Shown in pieces: positions 15,770-25,828 of a DNA stretch of 64,000 nucleotides. The notes under the pieces were generated by a model. It did not search any database. It was given only the letters and a program-made list of their open reading frames with translations, and was not told the DNA's origin. The stretch is from Ornithinibacter aureus (GTDB taxonomy: Bacteria > Actinomycetota > Actinomycetes > Actinomycetales > Dermatophilaceae): positions 2,981,623-3,045,622 of the forward strand of contig NZ_VMSB01000001.1 in assembly GCF_009858245.1 (NCBI RefSeq). The letters run 5' to 3'. A program made the position numbers and the translations under genes. Within the stretch, counting starts at the first letter, position 1, and each line of letters starts with the position of its first letter.

Positions 15770-17070
15770 GTCCGACCTTCACCTCGTTCGAGGTCCGCAA
15801 CTACCGCATCTGGTTCGCCGGTGCCCTCGTGTCGAACGTCGGCACCTGGATGGGGCGGGTCGGCCAGGACTGGCTCGTGCTCACCGTGCTCACCGCAGGC
15901 TCGGCGACCGCCCTCGGTGTCGTCACCGGGCTGCAGTTCCTGCCGTTCCTGCTGCTGGCCCCGTGGGCCGGGTTGATCGCCGACCGCTTTCCCAAGCGCC
16001 GCACGCTGTTGCTGACCCAGACCATGCTGGCCGTCTCGAGTCTGCTGCTCGGGGTGCTCGCCGTCACCGGCCTCGCCCAGCTCTGGCACGTCTACGTGAT
16101 CGCCCTGCTCCAAGGCGTGACGACGGCCATCGACAACCCCGCCCGTCAGGCCTTCGTCTCCGAGATGGTGCCGAACGACAAGCTCGCGAATGCCGTGTCG
16201 CTCAACTCGGCATCCTTCAACCTCGGTCGCCTCATCGGGCCGGGCGTCGCCGGACTCGTCATCGCCGCGTGGGGCACCGGTCAGGCGCTGCTGCTCAACA
16301 CCGTGACCTTCGTGTTCGTCATCGCAGCCCTGCTCCTGCTGCGTGCCAACGAGCTCAGGCCCGCGCCGCTCGCGAAGGCGCGTGGCGGCATCCGAGAGGG
16401 TTTCGCCTACGTCCGGGACCGTGGCGACCTCCAGCTCGTCATGCTGCTCGTCTTCGTGCTCGGCACGTTCGGGATGAACTTCCAGATCACCATGGCGCTG
16501 ATGGCGACCAAGGTGTTCGACAAGGGGGCCGGTGAGTTCGGGCTGCTCGGCTCGATCATGGCCATCGGTTCGCTGGCCGCCGCTCTGGGCTCGGCGCGCC
16601 GCAAGACGCCGCGCCTGCGGGTGCTGCTCGTCTCCCTCGTGGCGTTCGCCGTGGCCGCGACGGTGGCGGCGATGGCCCCGACGTACTGGACGTTCGCCCT
16701 GGCCCTGGTGCCCGTCGGGTTCTCGGCGCTCACGGCGCTGACGACGGCGAACGCCATGGTCCAGACCCGGGTGGCGCCCGAGATGCGCGGTCGCGTCATG
16801 GCGCTCTACATGGCGATCTTCATGGGTGGGACCCCCGCGGGGGCACCGCTCATCGGGTGGATCTCCGAGACGTTCGGGCCCCGCTGGACCATCGGCATCG
16901 GGGCGGTGGCGATGGGGATCACGCTGGTCGGTGTGTCCGTGTGGCTCGCGAGGTCGCAGAATGTGCGCGTGAGCTACGAGTCGCAACGACGTCCGAGGGT
17001 GCGGGTCGCCGTCACCAGCCTGGCGACGCCGGCAGCGTCGATCGCCCCGGTACCGGAGCCGGCTCGATGA
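15766..17070 (+). CDS. MFS transporter (MFS_3 / enterobactin-exporter-like)
   Basis: A 434-residue major facilitator with an N-terminal RNYRIWFAGALVSNVGTWMG motif, the loop motif DRFPKRRTLLLTQ and IDNPARQAFVSEMVP, all typical of the MFS_3 (EntS-like) exporter group. About 12 helices, then a cytoplasmic tail of about 40 residues. It is coupled to the MarR gene by an ATGA overlap and to a 28-codon frame downstream by another ATGA. It is most likely an efflux pump whose expression is relieved by the pump's substrate acting on MarR. Confidence 0.92.
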   Translation: MSPTFTSFEVRNYRIWFAGALVSNVGTWMGRVGQDWLVLTVLTAGSATALGVVTGLQFLPFLLLAPWAGLIADRFPKRRTLLLTQTMLAVSSLLLGVLAVTGLAQLWHVYVIALLQGVTTAIDNPARQAFVSEMVPNDKLANAVSLNSASFNLGRLIGPGVAGLVIAAWGTGQALLLNTVTFVFVIAALLLLRANELRPAPLAKARGGIREGFAYVRDRGDLQLVMLLVFVLGTFGMNFQITMALMATKVFDKGAGEFGLLGSIMAIGSLAAALGSARRKTPRLRVLLVSLVAFAVAATVAAMAPTYWTFALALVPVGFSALTALTTANAMVQTRVAPEMRGRVMALYMAIFMGGTPAGAPLIGWISETFGPRWTIGIGAVAMGITLVGVSVWLARSQNVRVSYESQRRPRVRVAVTSLATPAASIAPVPEPAR

Positions 17071-17153
17071 CCCCGCTGTTCCGGCGGCGGATGACTCTCG
17101 GTGTGCTCGGCGTGCTGATCGCCGTGGCCGCCGTCTACGCGCTCACCCGCTGA
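17067..17153 (+). CDS. 28-residue single-helix membrane peptide coupled to MFS gene
   Basis: A short frame of 28 codons whose ATG overlaps the MFS stop (ATGA). The peptide starts with a basic MTPLFRRRMT segment and continues as one hydrophobic helix, LGVLGVLIAVAAVYALTR. Overlap, charge pattern and helix suggest a real small membrane protein, perhaps an accessory of the exporter. It has no recognised family. It could also be a chance frame. Confidence 0.5.
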   Translation: MTPLFRRRMTLGVLGVLIAVAAVYALTR

Positions 17154-17174
17154 CCCACGCGGGATGGGGGCGGC

Positions 17175-18470
<1,296 letters not shown>

Positions 18471-18480
18471 TCAGCGGTCC

Positions 18481-19599
18481 TCAGCGCTGCGGGTCGAACC
18501 CGGAGACGTCCTCGAGGGGGCGCGGACCGGGACCGACGTAGCGCGAGCTCGGCCGGATGAGCCGCCCGGTGCGCTTCTGCTCGAGCACGTGGGCCGACCA
18601 GCCGGCCGTGCGGGCCGCTGCGAAGAGCGGGGTCATCATCGTGCCGGGGACGTCGGCGAAGTCGAGCAGCACCGCGGCCCAGTAGTCGACGTTGGTCTCC
18701 ATGCGCCGCTCGGGGTAGCGCTCGGCCAGCTCGGCGATGGCCGCCTTCTCGAGCTCGAGGGCGACCTCGTAGCGGGGGGCGCCCAGGCGCTGACAGGTGT
18801 CACGCAGCACCGCGGCCCGCGGGTCGTACGCCCGGTAGACCCGGTGCCCGAAGCCCATGAGGCGTTCCTTGCGGTCGAGCACCTCCTTGACGTAGCGGCG
18901 CGCGTCGCCCATCTGCTCGACGCCCTCGATCATGTGCTGGGCCCGGCTCGGGGCCCCGCCGTGGAGGGGGCCCGAGAGGGCGCCGATCGCGCCCGAGAGG
19001 CACGCCGCGGCATCCGCGCCGGTCGAGGCGATGACGCGGGCGGTGAACGTCGAGGCGTTCATGCCGTGCTCGGCCGCGGAGATGAAGTACGCGTCGATGG
19101 CCTCGACGTGCTTGGGGTCGGGCTCGCCGCGCCAGCGGATCATGAAGCGCTCGGCGATCGTGCGGCCCTTGTCGACCTCGCTCTGGGGCACCATCGGGGT
19201 GGCCTGGCCATGAGCCGACTGGCCGATGAACGAGATGGCCATGACCGAGGCCCGGGCCAGGTTGTCGCGCACCTCGGCGTCGTCGATGTCCAGGAGCGGC
19301 TTGAACCCCCACACCGGGGCCAGCTGGGCCAGCGCCGACTGCACGTCGACCCGGATGTCGCCGGAGTGCACCGGCAGCGGGAACGGCTCGGCGGGCGGCA
19401 GGCCCGGGTCGAACTCGTTGTCGACGAGCAGCCCCCAGACCTGGCCGAAGGAGACCCGGCCGACGAGGTCCTTGAGGTCGACGCCGCGATAGCGCAGCGC
19501 CCCGCCCTCCTTGTCGGGTTCGGCGATCTCGGACTCGAACGCGATGACGCCTTCGAGCCCGGGACGGAAGTCGGGGTCGGTCGTTGCTGCAGTGCTCAT
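18481..19599 (-). CDS. gltA: Citrate synthase
   Basis: A 372-residue citrate synthase of the compact type II kind (CitA/GltA2-like), condensing oxaloacetate and acetyl-CoA. The catalytic residues lie in AAEHGMNAST (His), GALSGPLHGGAP (His) and the DFADVPGTMMTP region (Asp), with oxaloacetate-binding MGFGHRVYRAYDPRA. It starts at ATG 19599. In this type the enzyme often serves as a second citrate synthase or a methylcitrate synthase; the sequence alone does not separate these. Confidence 0.93.
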   Translation of the reverse strand: MSTAATTDPDFRPGLEGVIAFESEIAEPDKEGGALRYRGVDLKDLVGRVSFGQVWGLLVDNEFDPGLPPAEPFPLPVHSGDIRVDVQSALAQLAPVWGFKPLLDIDDAEVRDNLARASVMAISFIGQSAHGQATPMVPQSEVDKGRTIAERFMIRWRGEPDPKHVEAIDAYFISAAEHGMNASTFTARVIASTGADAAACLSGAIGALSGPLHGGAPSRAQHMIEGVEQMGDARRYVKEVLDRKERLMGFGHRVYRAYDPRAAVLRDTCQRLGAPRYEVALELEKAAIAELAERYPERRMETNVDYWAAVLLDFADVPGTMMTPLFAAARTAGWSAHVLEQKRTGRLIRPSSRYVGPGPRPLEDVSGFDPQR

Positions 19600-19660
19600 G
19601 GGGATCCCCAATCGTGTGCCGGTCGCCGTTGTCGGGCGGCCCCATTGTGCACGCCGCGCG

Positions 19661-20593
19661 TCAGTTGGCCCCACCGGCCGTCCCGTGGGTGGACATCCGT
19701 CGGTCCCTGACGGACATGGCTGGAGCGCCGACGTCGCGCAGCTCGAACAGGTCGGTCGCTTCGAGCAACTTGCTCAGCTTGGCGTAGCCGTAGTTGCGCG
19801 GGTCGAACGAGCTCTGGTTGGAGATGCGCTGCCCGACCGTGCTGACCCGGGCCCAGCCGGCGTCGTCTGCGGCACCTTCGACGGTGCGGCGCAGGAGGGC
19901 GACCAGCTTGGCGTCGCTGCGCAGCTGGTTGCGCGTGAGTCGGGCGGGTGTCTCGGGGGTGGCGGCCCGTTCGGTCGCCTTCTCCGCGGCGGTTTCGGCG
20001 GCCTTCTCCGCGGCCTTCTCCGCGGCTGCGAGGGTGGCTGCCTTCTTGCGCGCCGTCGTCTTCTTCGCGGGCGCAGTGGCGGATGCCGCGGACGCCGCGG
20101 GCTCCCCAGGTGCCGGCTCGGGCGCGACCGGTGCCACGGCATCCGGCAGTGGGCTCGCCGCTGCGAGGCGGTTGAGCACGAGGAAGCGCGTGCAGGCGCT
20201 CTGGAACGGCTGCGGCGTCTTGGCGTCGCCGAACCCGTAGACCTTGGCGCCGTGCTCGCGCAGGTGCATGACGAGCGGCGTGAAGTCGGCGTCGGAGGAG
20301 GCGATGGCGAACCAGTCGGGCCGCTGGGTGTGCAGGATCTCGACGGCGTCGACGGCCAGGGCGATGTCGCTGGCGTTCTTGCCCTTGCTGGGGTCGAACT
20401 GCTGCACGGGGCGGATCGCGTTGTCGTGCAACACCTCCTGCCACGACTTCAGGCCGGTCTTGGTCCAGTTGCCGTACGCCCGCCGGATGTTGGTCTCCCC
20501 GTGCCGCGAGAGCTCGTCGAGGATGACGTCGATGCGCGCTGCCGTCGCGTTGTCAGCGTCGATGAGCAGGGCGATCTGGTCGGGCTTGTCCAT
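19661..20593 (-). CDS. NYN-domain (DUF88/LabA-like) RNase with C-terminal OST-HTH/LOTUS domain
   Basis: A 310-residue protein. Residues about 1-150 form a NYN PIN-like nuclease fold with the acidic residues LLIDADNA, KNASDIALAVDAVE and ASSDADFTPLV. Residues about 155-225 are an Ala/Glu/Lys-rich low-complexity linker with AEKAAEKAAE-type repeats. Residues about 230-295 form an OST-HTH/LOTUS domain (QRISNQSSFDPRNYGYAKLS). It probably acts on RNA. The start is ATG 20593. Confidence 0.88.
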   Translation of the reverse strand: MDKPDQIALLIDADNATAARIDVILDELSRHGETNIRRAYGNWTKTGLKSWQEVLHDNAIRPVQQFDPSKGKNASDIALAVDAVEILHTQRPDWFAIASSDADFTPLVMHLREHGAKVYGFGDAKTPQPFQSACTRFLVLNRLAAASPLPDAVAPVAPEPAPGEPAASAASATAPAKKTTARKKAATLAAAEKAAEKAAETAAEKATERAATPETPARLTRNQLRSDAKLVALLRRTVEGAADDAGWARVSTVGQRISNQSSFDPRNYGYAKLSKLLEATDLFELRDVGAPAMSVRDRRMSTHGTAGGAN

Positions 20594-20618
20594 GCCCGGA
20601 CCCTATGCCCGGCCCCGT

Positions 20619-20700
20619 GAACTTTCTCGCCCGATGCTGCAAGGTTCAGGTCCGCCCCACTTCCTTTGTGGTGTCGAGCTGAAGGTTGCGGTGCGAAGTG
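20619..20700 (+). repeat. 82-bp direct repeat, upstream copy
   Basis: About 73 percent identical, without gaps, to 22027-22108. Shared words TTCTCGCCCG (20624) and TTGTGGTGTCGAG (20666) are 42 bp apart in both copies. A small TTCAG/CTGAA inverted repeat lies inside. The copy ends 43 bp before the MFS start. Confidence 0.7.
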
Positions 20701-20742
20701 CCCGTCCGCCACCCGCAGACGCCGGTCGGGCATGATCGGCCG

Positions 20743-22023
20743 GTGCTGCGCTCCCACCTGCCGGACCTGACGCCGTTGCGCGAGAACGCCGCGTACCGGC
20801 GCCTGTACGCGGGGTTCACGCTGTCCAACGTCGGGTCGCAGATGGCGGTCGTGGCCATCGGCCTCCAGGTGTACGACATCACCGGGTCGACGGCCTCGGT
20901 CGGGCTCGTGGGGCTGTTCGCGCTCGTGCCGCTCGTCGTCATGGGCCTGTACGGCGGGTCGTTGTCGGACCACCACGACCGGCGCACGGTGGCGCTGGTG
21001 GCGAACGCCGTCGCCTGGGTGACGTCGATCGCGTGCGCGGCGCAGGCCTGGCTCGGCAACGAGAACGTGTGGGTGCTGTACGCGATCGTCGCGGTGTGGA
21101 ACGGGGCCTTCGGGGTCAGCTCGCCTGCACGCTCGAGCATCTACCCGCGGATCCTGCCGCGCGAGCAACTGCCGGCGGCCAACGCGCTGGGGGTGTTCGC
21201 CATGTCGACGGCGATGATGGTGGGTCCATTGCTGGCCGGCCTGCTCGTCGACTGGGGCGGGTTCCGCACCGCCTACACGGTCGACGCGCTCATCACGATG
21301 GCGGCGCTGTGGGGGTTGTGGCGGTTGCAGTCGCTGCCACCCGAGGCGCACACCGAGGCAGGCGCGACGCGGGCGGGGTTCGCCTCGGTGGTGGACGGGT
21401 TCCGGTTCCTGCGCTCGGCACCGAACGTGCGGATGACGTTCGTGGCCGACATCGCGGCGATGCTGTTGGCGCAGCCCCGGGTCATCTTCCCGGCGGCGGG
21501 GGCCGTGATCCTCGGGGGCGGGGCGCGCACGGTGGGCTACCTGTACGCGGCATCCGCGGTGGGCGCGGTGCTAGCGACCCTGGTCTCCGGGCGGCTGGGG
21601 TCGGTGCGGCGGCAGGGCGTCGCGATCATGGTGAGCATCGTCGGGTGGGGCGTCGGCATCAGCGGGTTGGGGGTCGCGCTGCTCGGTGCAGGGGAGTGGC
21701 TGACGCGCGAGCAGGCACTGTGGGGTGCGCTCGTCGCGATGGCGTTCGCGGGGGCGTCGGATGCCGTGAGCGCGGTCTTTCGCACGACGATCCTCCAGTC
21801 GGCGGCACCCGACCGGATGCGCGGGCGCCTGCAGGGCGTCTTCATCGTCGTCGTGGCTGGTGGGCCGAGGCTGGGGGAGATGCTCGGCGGCGTCGTCGCG
21901 GAGCGGATCGGTGAGGGATGGATGGCGGTGTGGGGCGGTGTGGCCTGCATCGTCGCGATCGGGGCGCTGTCGCTGCGGCACCGCCACTTCCTGCGGTACG
22001 ACGCACGGCATCCGACCCCCTGA
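20743..22023 (+). CDS. MFS transporter (MFS_3-like)
   Basis: A 426-residue major facilitator related to the exporter at 15766: N-terminal NAAYRRLYAGFTLSNVGSQM, loop motif DHHDRRTVALVAN and SSPARSSIYPRILP at the equivalent places. The first start is GTG 20743, since upstream codons look non-coding. It is a single gene with no adjoining regulator, and is bracketed by two copies of an 82-bp repeat. The substrate is unknown. Confidence 0.88.
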   Translation: MLRSHLPDLTPLRENAAYRRLYAGFTLSNVGSQMAVVAIGLQVYDITGSTASVGLVGLFALVPLVVMGLYGGSLSDHHDRRTVALVANAVAWVTSIACAAQAWLGNENVWVLYAIVAVWNGAFGVSSPARSSIYPRILPREQLPAANALGVFAMSTAMMVGPLLAGLLVDWGGFRTAYTVDALITMAALWGLWRLQSLPPEAHTEAGATRAGFASVVDGFRFLRSAPNVRMTFVADIAAMLLAQPRVIFPAAGAVILGGGARTVGYLYAASAVGAVLATLVSGRLGSVRRQGVAIMVSIVGWGVGISGLGVALLGAGEWLTREQALWGALVAMAFAGASDAVSAVFRTTILQSAAPDRMRGRLQGVFIVVVAGGPRLGEMLGGVVAERIGEGWMAVWGGVACIVAIGALSLRHRHFLRYDARHPTP

Positions 22024-22026
22024 GCG

Positions 22027-22108
22027 GAACGTTCTCGCCCGGTGCGCGACGGTTCACGTTCGCAGGGGAACCGTTGTGGTGTCGAGGTGAACCTTGTGGT
22101 GCAGAGCT
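22027..22108 (+). repeat. 82-bp direct repeat, downstream copy
   Basis: Second copy of the element at 20619-20700, same orientation, beginning 4 bp after the MFS stop. It contains a clear GGTTCAC/GTGAACC inverted repeat (22051 and about 22086), so it could fold as a hairpin and serve as terminator. pdxH starts 34 bp beyond its end. Confidence 0.7.
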
Positions 22109-22142
22109 GGGGCGCCGGACGGCTGCGGCCTACGATCGGGCC

Positions 22143-22856
22143 ATGAACCAGGGACGCGGCGACGACGACGCCGGGCGCATCGCGGCGGCACGCTTCGACT
22201 ACGACGGTGATGGCCTGGCCGAGGAGCAGCTGCTCGCGACGCCCTACGCCCAGGCGCGCCGCTGGGTCGACGACGCGGTCGCGCGCTCACAGGTGGAGCA
22301 GGACGTCTTCGAACCGCTCGCCATGTCCGTCGCCACGGTGGATGCCGCCGGGGTACCGAACGTGCGCACCGTCCTGATGCGCTTCCTCGACGAACGTGGG
22401 CCCGGGTTCGTCACCGCGCTCACGTCTGCCAAGGGGCGGGAGATCGCGGCCAACCCCGTCATGGCCGTGGCCCTGACCTGGCCACCGATGTACCGGGCCA
22501 TCCGCTTCCGCGGCCGGGCCGTGATGGTCGACCGTGCCGAGGTGCTCGAGTACTGGCAGTCCCGGCCGTGGGCGTCGCGGATCTCGGCGTGGACCTCGCA
22601 GCAGTCCGAGCCGGTGGGCACGCGCACCGACCTCGAGGAGGCCTACGCCCGCCGGGCCGCCGAGTTCCCCGACACCGGCTCCGAGTCGGACGTGCCCGTG
22701 CCCGACTTCTGGGGCGGCTACCGGGTCGTGCCCGACGAGGTCGAGTTCTGGGCGGGTCGCCGCAACCGCCTGCACGACCGCCTCGTCTTCACCCGGGTCG
22801 GCGACGGCGATCTCGGCGACGCGGCATCCTGGTCGGTCAGCCGCCGCCAACCCTGA
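22143..22856 (+). CDS. pdxH: Pyridoxamine 5'-phosphate oxidase
   Basis: A 237-residue FMN enzyme oxidising pyridoxamine or pyridoxine phosphate to pyridoxal phosphate. Family segments: VPNVRTVLMRFLDERG (FMN-binding Arg), FVTALTSAKGREIAANP, WTSQQSEPVGTR, PVPDFWGGYRVVPDEVEFW and RNRLHDRLVF near the end, where the substrate-contacting Arg and His lie. It ends in WSVSRRQP instead of the frequent RLxP terminus. It starts at ATG 22143. A hairpin separates it from the convergent SDR gene. Confidence 0.93.
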   Translation: MNQGRGDDDAGRIAAARFDYDGDGLAEEQLLATPYAQARRWVDDAVARSQVEQDVFEPLAMSVATVDAAGVPNVRTVLMRFLDERGPGFVTALTSAKGREIAANPVMAVALTWPPMYRAIRFRGRAVMVDRAEVLEYWQSRPWASRISAWTSQQSEPVGTRTDLEEAYARRAAEFPDTGSESDVPVPDFWGGYRVVPDEVEFWAGRRNRLHDRLVFTRVGDGDLGDAASWSVSRRQP

Positions 22857-22870
22857 CTCGTCCCCTCCTG

Positions 22871-22943
22871 CGACTTCGTGCGGTTTCGGTGCGCTGAAAG
22901 GCCCGAAATCGGGGTTTGGGCGCACGCAAGTCGCACGAAGTCG
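22871..22943. terminator. Inverted repeat between convergent pdxH and SDR genes
   Basis: CGACTTCGTGCG (22871-22882) is repeated inverted as CGCACGAAGTCG (22932-22943), with an inner GTGCGC/GCGCAC pair. It lies in the middle of the 124-bp gap between convergent genes, consistent with a bidirectional terminator. Confidence 0.65.
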
Positions 22944-22980
22944 GTGGGGTGTGGGGGTGGCTGAAATGCAATGAGTCGGT

Positions 22981-23739
22981 TCAGGGGAGGCGCTGGACCT
23001 TGTGGGCCGCCGCCTGGGCCCGCGGCTTGATGACGAGCAGGTCGACGTTCACATGGGCCGGCCGGGTCGCCATCCACACGATCGCGTCGGCGACGTCCTG
23101 CGCGACGAGAGGTCCGGGGACGCCGGCGTACACGGCATCCGCGCGTTCCTTGTCCCCGCCGAAGCGGGTCAGCGAGAACTCCTCGGTCTGCACCATGCCC
23201 GGTGCCACGACCGTGATCCGCACCGGCTGGTCGACGAGCTCGAGACGCAGGGTCTCGCTCATGACGTGCACGCCGTGCTTGGCCACGGTGTAGCCGCCGC
23301 CGCCCTCGTAGGCGGTGAAGCCCGCCACCGATCCGACGTTGACGATGACGCCCTCACCGTCGGCGGCGACGAGCGCCGGGAGCAGGGCCTTGGTCACGCG
23401 CAGCGTGCCGAGCACGTTGGTGTCGTACATCTGCTGCCAGAGGGCGACGTCGCCCTGGGCCACCGGCTCGAGCCCCAGCGCCCCGCCGGCGTTGTTGACG
23501 AGCACGTGCACCCGGCCGCCCGCGACCTCGGCCAGACGGGCGACGTCCTCGTCGCTGGTCACGTCGCACGCGACGGCAACGGCTGCGTCGCCGAGTTCGG
23601 CGACGAGTGACTCGAGCCGTTCGGCCCGTCGGGCCGCGCAGACCACCCGGAAGCCCTCGGCCGCCAATGTCCGGGCGGTGGCGGCGCCGATGCCGCTGCT
23701 CGCTCCGGTGACGACGGCGGTGCGGGTGGTGTCGGTCAT
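22981..23739 (-). CDS. Short-chain dehydrogenase/reductase
   Basis: A 252-residue classical SDR: NAD(P)-binding TGASSGIGAAT (about 11-21), NNAGG, catalytic Ser in NVGSVAGF (about 140), and YTVAKHG containing the Tyr-x-x-x-Lys pair (about 152-156), here with a PGMVQTEEFS segment after it. It belongs to the YdfG/serine-dehydrogenase-like group (Gly-rich motif, TEEFS and VWMATRPAHVNVD). An ARR sequence after the second strand suggests NADP preference. Its ATG overlaps the stop of the upstream hotdog gene (ATGA). The substrate is unknown. Confidence 0.9.
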   Translation of the reverse strand: MTDTTRTAVVTGASSGIGAATARTLAAEGFRVVCAARRAERLESLVAELGDAAVAVACDVTSDEDVARLAEVAGGRVHVLVNNAGGALGLEPVAQGDVALWQQMYDTNVLGTLRVTKALLPALVAADGEGVIVNVGSVAGFTAYEGGGGYTVAKHGVHVMSETLRLELVDQPVRITVVAPGMVQTEEFSLTRFGGDKERADAVYAGVPGPLVAQDVADAIVWMATRPAHVNVDLLVIKPRAQAAAHKVQRLP

Positions 23740-24482
23740 GAGATCTCCCTCGGGCGGATCGTGGTGGGGTCGACGGCGATCCACGTGGCCTCGGCACGGG
23801 CCAACACCCGCCCGTCGGGTGCGAAGAGGGCGCTGCCGGAGAAGTGCTTGCGACCCTGCGACCCGCGCTGCCACGCGAGAACCGTGTGGGCGACGCCGGG
23901 TGCAGGAAGGGCCAGCACCTCGGTGGTCAACGTTGCGAGCACCATCGGGCGCCCGGCGATGCCCGCGGACCATCCGCCGGGGCAGTCGAGCGCGGCCCAC
24001 ACCAGCGGCACAGACGCCTCGCGCGGCTCCCAGGTGGTGGCGTAGCGCCCGGTGCCGTCATCGAGCGGCCCCGGGCGCAGGCAGAGCGCGTCGGCGGGGT
24101 CGCGCGCCGTGCCGCAGGAGAAACACGTCGGGAACGGGTGGTCGGCGAGGCCCTCGTAGCGCTCCTCGGCGGCGCGAGCGGCCTCCACGGTGACCGGGGC
24201 CGGTGCCTCCCGGGACAACGGCGCGGATGCCGTGGCGCTCGCGACGAGGTGGTCGCCGTCGAGGAGGTGGGCCGACGGTGGAACGGGTGCGACGGCATCC
24301 GAGACGGGGGACTCGACGACGAGCGTGAGGGGCCGGTCAAGCGGTGGAGGTGCGGCCAGGCGAACCGTGACGGTGGGGTGCTCGTCGGTGGTCGCGACGT
24401 GGGTGGCGAGGGTGCCGCTGACCCAGCCGCCGTTGCCAGACTCGGGTGGGCCGCAGAAGCGTCGGGCGATCGTGATCTCCAC
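23736..24482 (-). CDS. Hotdog-fold thioesterase-like protein
   Basis: A 248-residue protein with two hotdog-like halves: RRFCGPPESGNGGWVSG near the N-terminus and LDCPGGWSAG...VLATLTTEVLALP in the second half, ending WIAVDPTTIRP. A CFSCGTARDPADALCLRPGP loop (about residues 118-140) is characteristic of this actinobacterial family. It is probably an acyl-CoA-binding or thioesterase-like protein; no catalytic residue is certain. It starts with GTG 24482 and is translationally coupled to the downstream SDR. Confidence 0.7.
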   Translation of the reverse strand: MEITIARRFCGPPESGNGGWVSGTLATHVATTDEHPTVTVRLAAPPPLDRPLTLVVESPVSDAVAPVPPSAHLLDGDHLVASATASAPLSREAPAPVTVEAARAAEERYEGLADHPFPTCFSCGTARDPADALCLRPGPLDDGTGRYATTWEPREASVPLVWAALDCPGGWSAGIAGRPMVLATLTTEVLALPAPGVAHTVLAWQRGSQGRKHFSGSALFAPDGRVLARAEATWIAVDPTTIRPREIS

Positions 24483-24558
24483 GGGGTCAACCTACTCACG
24501 CGGCCGAGAGCGACCTGAGGAGCGGGGCTCAAAACCCCCAGGAGCGCACCTCGCGAGA

Positions 24559-24576
24559 TATCTTGACATCGAGAGA
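24559..24576. promoter_or_regulatory. Imperfect 18-bp palindrome before MFS gene
   Basis: TATCTTGACATCGAGAGA is an imperfect palindrome (six of nine positions paired) lying 20 bp before the ATG at 24596. The shape TCTTGA-N2-TC(A/G)AGA is common among MarR-type operators in actinobacteria. It is proposed as a repressor site; the regulator is unknown. Confidence 0.35.
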
Positions 24577-24595
24577 CTTTCGGAGGTGGATCGCG

Positions 24596-25792
24596 ATGGC
24601 AGAGGGCTTCTCCCTGCGCCAGATCGCGGTTCCGGCCTTCGGCCCGTCGGCGATCTGGTCGATCGGGGTGGGGGCCGTGCTGCCGGTCGTCGCGCTGAGC
24701 GCCCGTGGGCTCGGGGCCTCGATCGCCGTGGCGGCCCTGTTCGTCGGGCTGACCGGCCTCGCGGAGATCGCGGCCGCCGTGCCCGCCGGGGTGTTGGTGG
24801 AGCGGATCGGCGAGCGGCGGGCCATCGTGCTCGCGGGCGTGGTGGATGCCGTCGCGTGCCTGCTGGCGCTCGTCGCGCCCTCGCTGTGGGTCCTCGGTCT
24901 GGCGGTGCTGCTCATGGGGCCGTCGGCGGCGATCTTCCTGCTGGCCCGACAGAGCTACCTCACGGCGGCCGCCCCGGTGCACCTGAGGGCCCGGGCCATG
25001 TCGACCCTGGGAGGGGTCACCCGGATCGGGCTGTTCATCGGGCCTGTCGTCGGAGCGCCCGTCGTGGCGGTGTGGGGGCCACAGGCCGCGTTCGGCGTCG
25101 CCGTCGCCGCAGGGTCGCTCGCGTCGCTCCTCGCCTGGCGGACAACCGATCTCACCGCGCACGAGGAGAGCGCGCAGGGTGGGCGGGCCCGGGTGCCGGT
25201 GGCCCGGGTCGTGGCGGAGCACCGGCGGGTGCTGCTCACGGTCGGGCTCGGGGTGCTCGCGATCGGCCTGGCGCGCGCCTCACGGGTGGTCGTCGTGCCG
25301 CTGTGGGCCGAGAGCATCGGTCTGGATGCCGCGCAGACCTCTCTCGTGTTCGCTGCGGCCGCATTCATCGAGGTGCTGTTGTTCTGGCCGGCCGGCAGCG
25401 TCATGGACCGGTACGGACGGGTGTGGGTGGCCGTGCCGGTTGCGCTGCTCCTCGGTGGGGGTCTGCTCGTGCTGCCCCTGACGGCCACGCTCGTGGGAGT
25501 GGCCGTGGTCGCACTGGTCATGGGCGTCGGCAACGGGATCGGCTCGGGCATCGTCATGACCCTGGGGGCGGATGCCGCGCCGACGGTCGGGCGGGCACCC
25601 TTCCTCGGTGTGTGGCGGCTGCTCTCCCTCGTGGGCACGAACGGGGCCGCGATCGTGGTCGCGGGCGTGGCTGCCGTGGCGTCCATCGCGGCCGCCAGCG
25701 TGGCCGTCGGCGCCCTGACACTGGTCGGGGGCGCATGGCTCGCGCGATGGCTGCCCGAGTACGACCCGAGGCGCCGTCGGCGGGCGACGTAG
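24596..25792 (+). CDS. MFS transporter
   Basis: A 398-residue major facilitator with about 12 helices and the loop motif ERIGERRAIVLAGVVDA; a second-half motif DRYGRVWVAVPVAL is also clear. The ATG at 24596 follows GGAGGTGG at good spacing; a TTG at 24563 would start within the operator-like palindrome. It is followed 36 bp later by a DtxR-type regulator. The DHA1-like form suggests drug or metabolite efflux. Confidence 0.88.
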   Translation: MAEGFSLRQIAVPAFGPSAIWSIGVGAVLPVVALSARGLGASIAVAALFVGLTGLAEIAAAVPAGVLVERIGERRAIVLAGVVDAVACLLALVAPSLWVLGLAVLLMGPSAAIFLLARQSYLTAAAPVHLRARAMSTLGGVTRIGLFIGPVVGAPVVAVWGPQAAFGVAVAAGSLASLLAWRTTDLTAHEESAQGGRARVPVARVVAEHRRVLLTVGLGVLAIGLARASRVVVVPLWAESIGLDAAQTSLVFAAAAFIEVLLFWPAGSVMDRYGRVWVAVPVALLLGGGLLVLPLTATLVGVAVVALVMGVGNGIGSGIVMTLGADAAPTVGRAPFLGVWRLLSLVGTNGAAIVVAGVAAVASIAAASVAVGALTLVGGAWLARWLPEYDPRRRRRAT

Positions 25793-25809
25793 AAGGTGCC
25801 GGGCTGCCG

Positions 25810-25828
25810 TCCCGTTAGGCTTACCTGT
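25810..25828 (+). promoter_or_regulatory. Partial iron-box-like site before dtxR-type gene
   Basis: The right part, TTAGGCTTACCTGT (25815-25828), matches 11 of the last 14 positions of the DtxR/IdeR consensus; over all 19 bp about 13 match. It abuts the GTG start at 25829. Autoregulation is possible but the left half is poor. Confidence 0.35.

Noticed and set aside
24561-24590. TTGACA at 24564 as a -35 promoter element
   Set aside because: Only about 27 bp separate it from the ATG at 24596, leaving no room for a -10 and ribosome site; it is part of an operator-like palindrome.
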